Source of the DNA: Cochliopodium minus
Taxonomy: Eukaryota; Discosea; Himatismenida; Cochliopodiidae
Direction of reading: 5' to 3'
Length of the DNA stretch: 64,000 bases
Assembly: GCA_024220525.1 (NCBI GenBank)
Contig: JAMYWO010000100.1
Span: 1-64,000, forward strand
Positions 59,367-64,000 of this stretch are shown one piece after another (the first letter of the stretch is position 1; the number at the start of each line of letters is the position of its first letter). The position numbers and the translations under genes were made by a program. The notes under the pieces were generated by a model. It ran no database searches. It saw nothing but the letters and a program-made list of their open reading frames with translations, and was not told the origin of the DNA.

Positions 59367-60150
59367 TCAAGGAATGAATCCCAATTCCTCATAGGTGTAT
59401 TTTCTTTTTGAACACTCTGGAAATCTCATTAACACTTTATTATTGCAATTCTTTGATATTTCATACCAAAATTTGAAGAATAGATATCCACCACTTGTTC
59501 CAGGTATTTGATTATAGCAAATATGAAAACTATTTCTTATGCCCTTGCATTTTTGTAAGCTCAGATAGCATCCTAAATAATCTTGTTCAATTTCTTTTTC
59601 TCCAATCTCCATTTTGATGTATTCTTCTTTGGAAATTCCTTTATCCGCAAGATTTGTTTGATAATATTCACAATCTGGCTTGAAATTCTTGAATATCAAA
59701 AACAAATCTCTTACCTGATCCATTTGTTTGAGGGTCAGCTTTGTCTGCGTGAAGATACCATCAAAAAAAGGAAATGAATTGATGTTTCCAAAGATTTTTT
59801 TGATATCAACTTGTGAATCAAGTTTCAATCCATAGAGTAAATCTTCAAATTCTTCGTTTGTGATGTTCACAAACACATCATTCACCACAGTTATTCCTTG
59901 TTTTCCTGAATGGAATCTCCTGTTGTAAAGAGAAAACAGATCATACAATCTGATCAAAGAACTTGATTTTTGCAATCCTTTCACAGCATTAAACATGACT
60001 GATTCTTCATCAAGTTCATATTTCCTATTCAATCTCATTGGACTCTTGATCAATAAAGGTTGATATTTTGGCTCTTTCTTTTTTCTAATCCTCTTTTCGT
60101 TGATAATGAGTGAATTGTTTTCAATATCCCTTTTGTATAATTCTCATTAA
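59367..60150 (-). CDS. Orphan protein, family unrecognised (5' end uncertain)
   Basis: A clean frame of about 230 codons from MRLNRKYELDEESVMF to the stop at 59367 (ECSKRKYTYEELGFIP). In-frame coding continues upstream to about 60150 (ELYKRDIENNSLIINEKRI), where an exon edge is likely. The body is mixed alpha/beta (VFVNITNEEFEDLLYGLK, QMDQVRDLFLIFKNF) with a C-terminal CKGIRNSFHICYNQIPG segment. No signal peptide or repeats. No family recognised. It lies 400 bases from a fossil Polinton-like segment, but no link is seen. Confidence 0.6.
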
Positions 60151-60445
60151 AAATATTTGAAATTATGTGGTTTATTTTGTTCGAAGAATATCATAATTAA
60201 AAAATTATTTATTATTTCTCTCAGTGGTCAGTGGATTTGATAATCACCACAAATTTCATTTTCTCTGAAATCATTAATCTTAAGATTTGAATTCATTTCA
60301 CTATAGTATAAAAGAACGATATGCTCTGATGGAGAACTTGACTAACAAAGATGATCATATCAGTTGACTAGAATCTTCCCATTCTTTTCTTTTTTTTTTT
60401 AGAAGATAAATCCTATTTCAGTTTGCACGTTATAAATGACCCATC

Positions 60446-62167
60446 CTACAAGATATCTTTCACTTTCATCTGGTGTATTTCGTGCAAATTATCACATACA
60501 TTTTCCGGACATTTATCAACCAAAATCCCGTTTGCTGTGCAATCTGTATACTCTGATGCAACTTGTAATATTAAATGAGCATCATATCCTTTCAAATTGT
60601 GAAACAAAACAGGTATAAAAGGTTTATTTTTAAAGTTTAAGTTACAAGAGTTATGAGCTGCTCCTCTATATTTTCCAGTAATATGACAATGGTCTCTAAC
60701 TTTGTCTCTAACTGAAATATAATCATCTCCATCTTTCTTTCTTATTAATCCTATTTCACCTGTACAAACATGACAAATAGTTGATTTTTTGAATTGTTTT
60801 TCTTCTTCATTAGTTAAGTTCATTGGGACAACATTTTTTATCCTCCTCAACAAATCTTTCTGTTTTCATAATTGACTCCATAAACTTACGATGTGCATCT
60901 TTTCCTGTGTAACAATAATATTTACTTTCATAATTTGGATCAATTGAAACAACATAATATCCAAATCCTGATGGGATATGTTCTGTAACCTTTTCTGTGT
61001 ATGAATCTTTGGGATTATTTTTTGGTCCTTCATTTTTACTTAAAATACATTCAAAATCGGCGTATATCACATAAGGTATCCTCAATTTGTTTTTGTAATT
61101 TTTAAATTCAATAAATTTATTATTCTCATCTGGTTATCTTAATAAAGATGCCTCACCTGGTTTTGTTTGTTTACAATCCTCAAGGTGTTTGTTTAGTCTT
61201 TCCTTTGTTGTGTACCCATGAAGACATCTTAAACAAAAATGTTTTTCTCCATTGTGTTTGGAAATATTAGAATTTAATTTATTAAAATTTCTTATCAAAA
61301 CAAAATGTCCAATTTCTCCTGATTCTAAGTCTCCAATTAATAACATATTTATTGCATTTTGTGTGTCTTGTTCATTTACATAAAATGGTATTATTCCTGT
61401 TTTTTCGTTGTATCTAAATACATTTATTTTACAATTATTTTGTTTTTCAAACTTCTCATAATCGATTCTTTGAATTGGAAAATTTATTCCTTTAATATTT
61501 ACTTCTTTTGAGTATTTTTTGTATGAACTTGCTCTATTAGCATTGTTTCTCAAATAATATTTTGCCGCAAGATAACAATAAACAAAACATAAATTATCTT
61601 TATTTTTAATATTACATAAAAATTGATTTCCACCTCTTGCATTCTTCAAACCATCTGGTAAATCTCTATATGTTCCTCCTCTCAAAGGTCTGTAATTTAC
61701 TATTGAAACAATAAATTCATTCATAGATCTATATTTTTTAAGCTGTTTTTTTAGAAATGTATTCAAAGGCTTTCTAATGTTGTTTAAATAATCATCATAT
61801 TTATGTTTATAATCATCAGTTTCAATTTTTGAATCTTTGTATGATCTAAACAAATTTTTAAAAGCTTTTTCAGTTTTTTTGAACCTACTTTTTGTATCAA
61901 ATTGTTTCAATTCATCCAAAATGTTTTTATTTTTGTTTTTGTATTTTACATATGTTTTTTAATTTGATTATTTAAATCTTCTTCCTCGTTAATTTGATAT
62001 AATAATTTATGTGTTTTTCTGTTAATTCTCTCAATGGTTTCACATTTGCATTCATCAATATATGTTTCACAAGTTGTTTTTGGTTTATTTTTGATGAATA
62101 TCCTAATGTTTGCTCTTTTTGCTCTAGATTTCAATTCATTTGAAGTAAATTTGTAAATACCACTCAT
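60446..62167 (-). mobile_element. Fossil Polinton/Maverick-like DNA polymerase B segment
   Basis: Reading the minus strand, three coding stretches belong to the protein-primed family B polymerase of Polinton-like elements. They are 61946-62167, 61134-61919 (with FCLRCLHGYTTKERLNKH and RYNEKTGIIPFYVNEQD) and 60446 to about 61085 (exonuclease-type YADFECIL, the VRDHCHITGKYRGAAH motif, FHNLKGYDAHLI). Only the N-terminal and exonuclease parts are seen; the palm domain, capsid, integrase and terminal repeats are not. It looks broken, with about three breaks. It is diverged but still readable over most of its length, so moderately old. Confidence 0.85.
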
Positions 62168-63409
62168 TATTTAGTTAAGTTAGAATATATAAATGCTATA
62201 TGTGGAGATTCTTTAAGCCAGTTTGTGGAGAGCAAATATAAATATCGTTGTAAATGAATTTTAACTTTCTGTTTCGAATCAAATTATTGGGATATTAAAA
62301 AAATACAGAATGGTTGATATAAAAACCCAATATTTAAATAATGATCAATCTATCCATATTACTTTTATAATCTTGAGTTGGAAATTTTTTTGAAGAACAT
62401 TTTCCATCATATTTTTTACTTTTTCTAAGATCACTTTTGATCATTTAAATATCGTATTCAATTTAAAAAATTTAAATTTTTATAAAAAACTATGTAAATT
62501 TAAACTCCCCGATTATTTGAAAATCGAAAATCAAAACCATAAAACAAAAAACCATTTTTTAAAATGAACATAGATAATTTATTAAATAAATGAGAATGAA
62601 ACACGCAGATATTTTTAATATGCAGAAATTTCGCTATTCTTGAGGATCCCAAAAATGATAATGACAATGCGATGTTGAGAAATGCGAAGCAACAATTTTC
62701 CATCTTCCTATTTCTTTATATTATCCAAAGATCCTGGAGATATTGACCAAATTGAATCAGAAGATATATTTCAATAGATTATGTTGTATATGCATTGATT
62801 CCCATCATATATGGAAGTGATTTTTTTTTATTTTTTGATTTATTAATATTATAATGAATAAATCAATATATCATCAAATATATGGGATATATAGACCTCC
62901 ATCTTCTTCTCTTTTACTCTACTATCCAAATATATCCAATTTAAATCAATGGGATCTCTTTATATCCAATATATATTTAAAATAAAATCAAATATACTTT
63001 TATATTGGCTCTTTTTACCATTCATATCAATCTATGGAAGATTATTAGCTTTGAGCATAACCAAGGGCCTTGATTTCTATTATAGATCTATCTTGCTCAT
63101 TTGTCTTTCCTGTAAGTTGATTGTCTGCAATACAAGTAATTACATCTCCAAACAGTTGCGCTTTTAATCAAACCTCCAGCGAGATTAATATCTGAAATTA
63201 GATCGAGAATCACCTTGAGGTTGATTTCAATCCATTCTTTCACCTTAATATCTCATTCATATATTTGATATAATCAGCACCATCCAATTCAACTCAAAAT
63301 GTAACATCTTTTTTTTCTGTCCTTCTTTTTTGATTGACACCCAAATCAATCAATTTATTGAGCTACATTTAGATATTGATTTCTTTCTTTTTTCTTATAG
63401 TTTATTTGT
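62168..63409. other. Gene-poor region, nothing certain
   Basis: AT-rich spacer right of the fossil. A short plus-strand frame near 62626-62700 (ILEDPKNDNDNAMLRNAKQQ) could be an exon remnant but has no partner. No repeats, RNA genes or element termini recognised. Confidence 0.5.
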
Positions 63410-64000
63410 TCAATTATTGAGGTAATATTCTTTGTGAAGCTTAAATACTTTTTCTCTAAGTATAGTGGTCTCTTTTTCATCAGATCCTTCAATCAATTCT
63501 TTCCATTTCTCATTATTTAACCAAAATTTAGGAATCCAGATCAATTTTTCCCACAAAATAGGTTTCATCATTCTGAAGTTCTCTTTATTGGAAATAGAAG
63601 CCAAAGGGGTATCCTTGATAATGATTTTTTGAAGAGTAGTGATCTCATCCAAGAGGGAGCAAACTGAATCGAAGCATTCAATTCCCCAATAATTGTTGGA
63701 TATATCAAAAGTTTCTAATTTTTTGAATTCTTTGCTATTTATAGCAAATTCTTCGAGGGTTTCTTTTTTTTTCAAGAAATTGGAACTGATATCTATATTC
63801 TTGATTTCTCCCAAATCGATTGATCTTTCTTTTAAAATTGAAAATAGTTTGCCAACATGAATATAGCTTGAATTATTTTTGGATTCTGTCAAAGTTCCTC
63901 TTAAATTTAGCCTCTCTTTGATGTTATTCTCAATAATTGTGTACTTTTCTTCTTCTTCCTCTTCAAGTTGTTCGATCTCTTCAATAATATTATTGGCTAA
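63410..64000 (-). CDS. Leucine-rich-repeat-like protein (3' end; 5' beyond window)
   Basis: One open frame through 63410-64000 ends at a stop at 63410 and runs off the right edge. It has short leucine-rich units (IKNIDISSNFLKKKE, LETFDISNNYWGIECFDSV) and a preceding acidic helix (EIEQLEEEEEEKYTIIEN), ending VFKLHKEYYLNN. The IDISSN and FDISNN repeats fit the LRR consensus xxLxLSxN; they would mediate protein binding. Only two or three repeats are visible. Function unknown. Confidence 0.62.
   Translation of the reverse strand, partial: LANNIIEEIEQLEEEEEEKYTIIENNIKERLNLRGTLTESKNNSSYIHVGKLFSILKERSIDLGEIKNIDISSNFLKKKETLEEFAINSKEFKKLETFDISNNYWGIECFDSVCSLLDEITTLQKIIIKDTPLASISNKENFRMMKPILWEKLIWIPKFWLNNEKWKELIEGSDEKETTILREKVFKLHKEYYLNN

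Noticed and set aside
57168-62167. Ulp1 protease as part of the Polinton-like fossil
   Set aside because: It lies on the opposite strand more than 1.8 kb away and has a canonical eukaryotic Ulp1 layout; no evidence links them.
62500-63170. Small frames right of the fossil as genes
   Set aside because: AT-rich, without domain, splice partners or Met context; treated as noise.
1-64000. Alternative genetic code (TAG as Gln)
   Set aside because: Suggested by MEIVD-TAG-FWEG, but TAG ends other frames (for example 10372) and long genes use CAA/CAG for Gln; one case is not enough.
1-64000. tRNA, rRNA or CRISPR features
   Set aside because: No cloverleaf with conserved T-loop, no rRNA-like stretch and no spaced identical repeats were seen by reading, although weak cases could be missed.

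Overview
The window is AT-rich nuclear DNA from a eukaryote with compact genes split by many short introns. The introns begin GT (mostly GTAA) and end AG. They are T- or A-rich and often carry a heptamer microsatellite, (ATTTTTT)n or its complement. The standard genetic code fits: TAA, TGA and TAG all close good reading frames. The gene set (SPRTN, EXD2, BCCIP, ZIP7-like, ACAD11-like, SLC38-like, TALE homeobox, F-box, PAK-like kinase) is that of an aerobic unicellular eukaryote. An amoebozoan or heterolobosean protist seems most likely, but I cannot name the lineage. All multi-exon models were built by eye from splice signals and frame continuity, so exact exon edges are provisional.

Layout. 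0-5 kb: 3' truncated STE20/PAK-like kinase (-), single C2-domain protein (-), two tandem F-box genes (+). 5-11 kb: two TALE homeobox genes around a His-rich ZIP7-type zinc transporter and two small orphan genes. 11-16.3 kb: a fusion of an ABM-like domain, a C2 domain and a permuted papain-like domain (-), an acidic orphan, and an SLC38-type amino-acid transporter (-). 16.4-23.5 kb: two paralogous secreted proteins with His-rich tails (-) flank a papain-like peptidase fusion (+) and an ankyrin-repeat protein (+). 23.6-27.5 kb: a large P-loop NTPase (-) with a decayed fragment of a paralog upstream. 27.5-32.6 kb: ACAD10/11-type kinase-dehydrogenase fusion and SPRTN DNA-protein-crosslink protease (-). 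33-36 kb: a secreted beta-rich protein and a small membrane protein (+). 36.4-42.4 kb: a very large Cys-rich seven-transmembrane receptor-like protein (-). 43.3-45.1 kb: EXD2 exonuclease (-), divergent from a secreted-headed protein with about 15 membrane spans (+, 45.2-50.9 kb). 50.9-52.8 kb: an R3H-domain protein (-).

52.8-54.3 kb looks like an assembly junction. It holds an ambiguous base (N), a 77-bp inverted copy of the 3' flank of the 33-kb secreted gene, several heptamer arrays, an orphan Sel1-repeat piece and an M20 dipeptidase that stops short. Then come BCCIP (+), a small orphan (-) and a Ulp1-type SUMO protease with apparent frame breaks (+). 59-64 kb is gene-poor: an orphan protein, a fossil Polinton/Maverick-like DNA polymerase B segment, a stretch without a recognisable gene, and the end of an LRR-like gene running off the window.

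No operon-like organisation exists. Recurring themes are local gene duplication (F-box pair, secreted pair, TALE pair, NTPase remnant) and secreted or membrane proteins without recognised relatives. Several gene models show apparent frame changes, so local base-level accuracy should be kept in mind.
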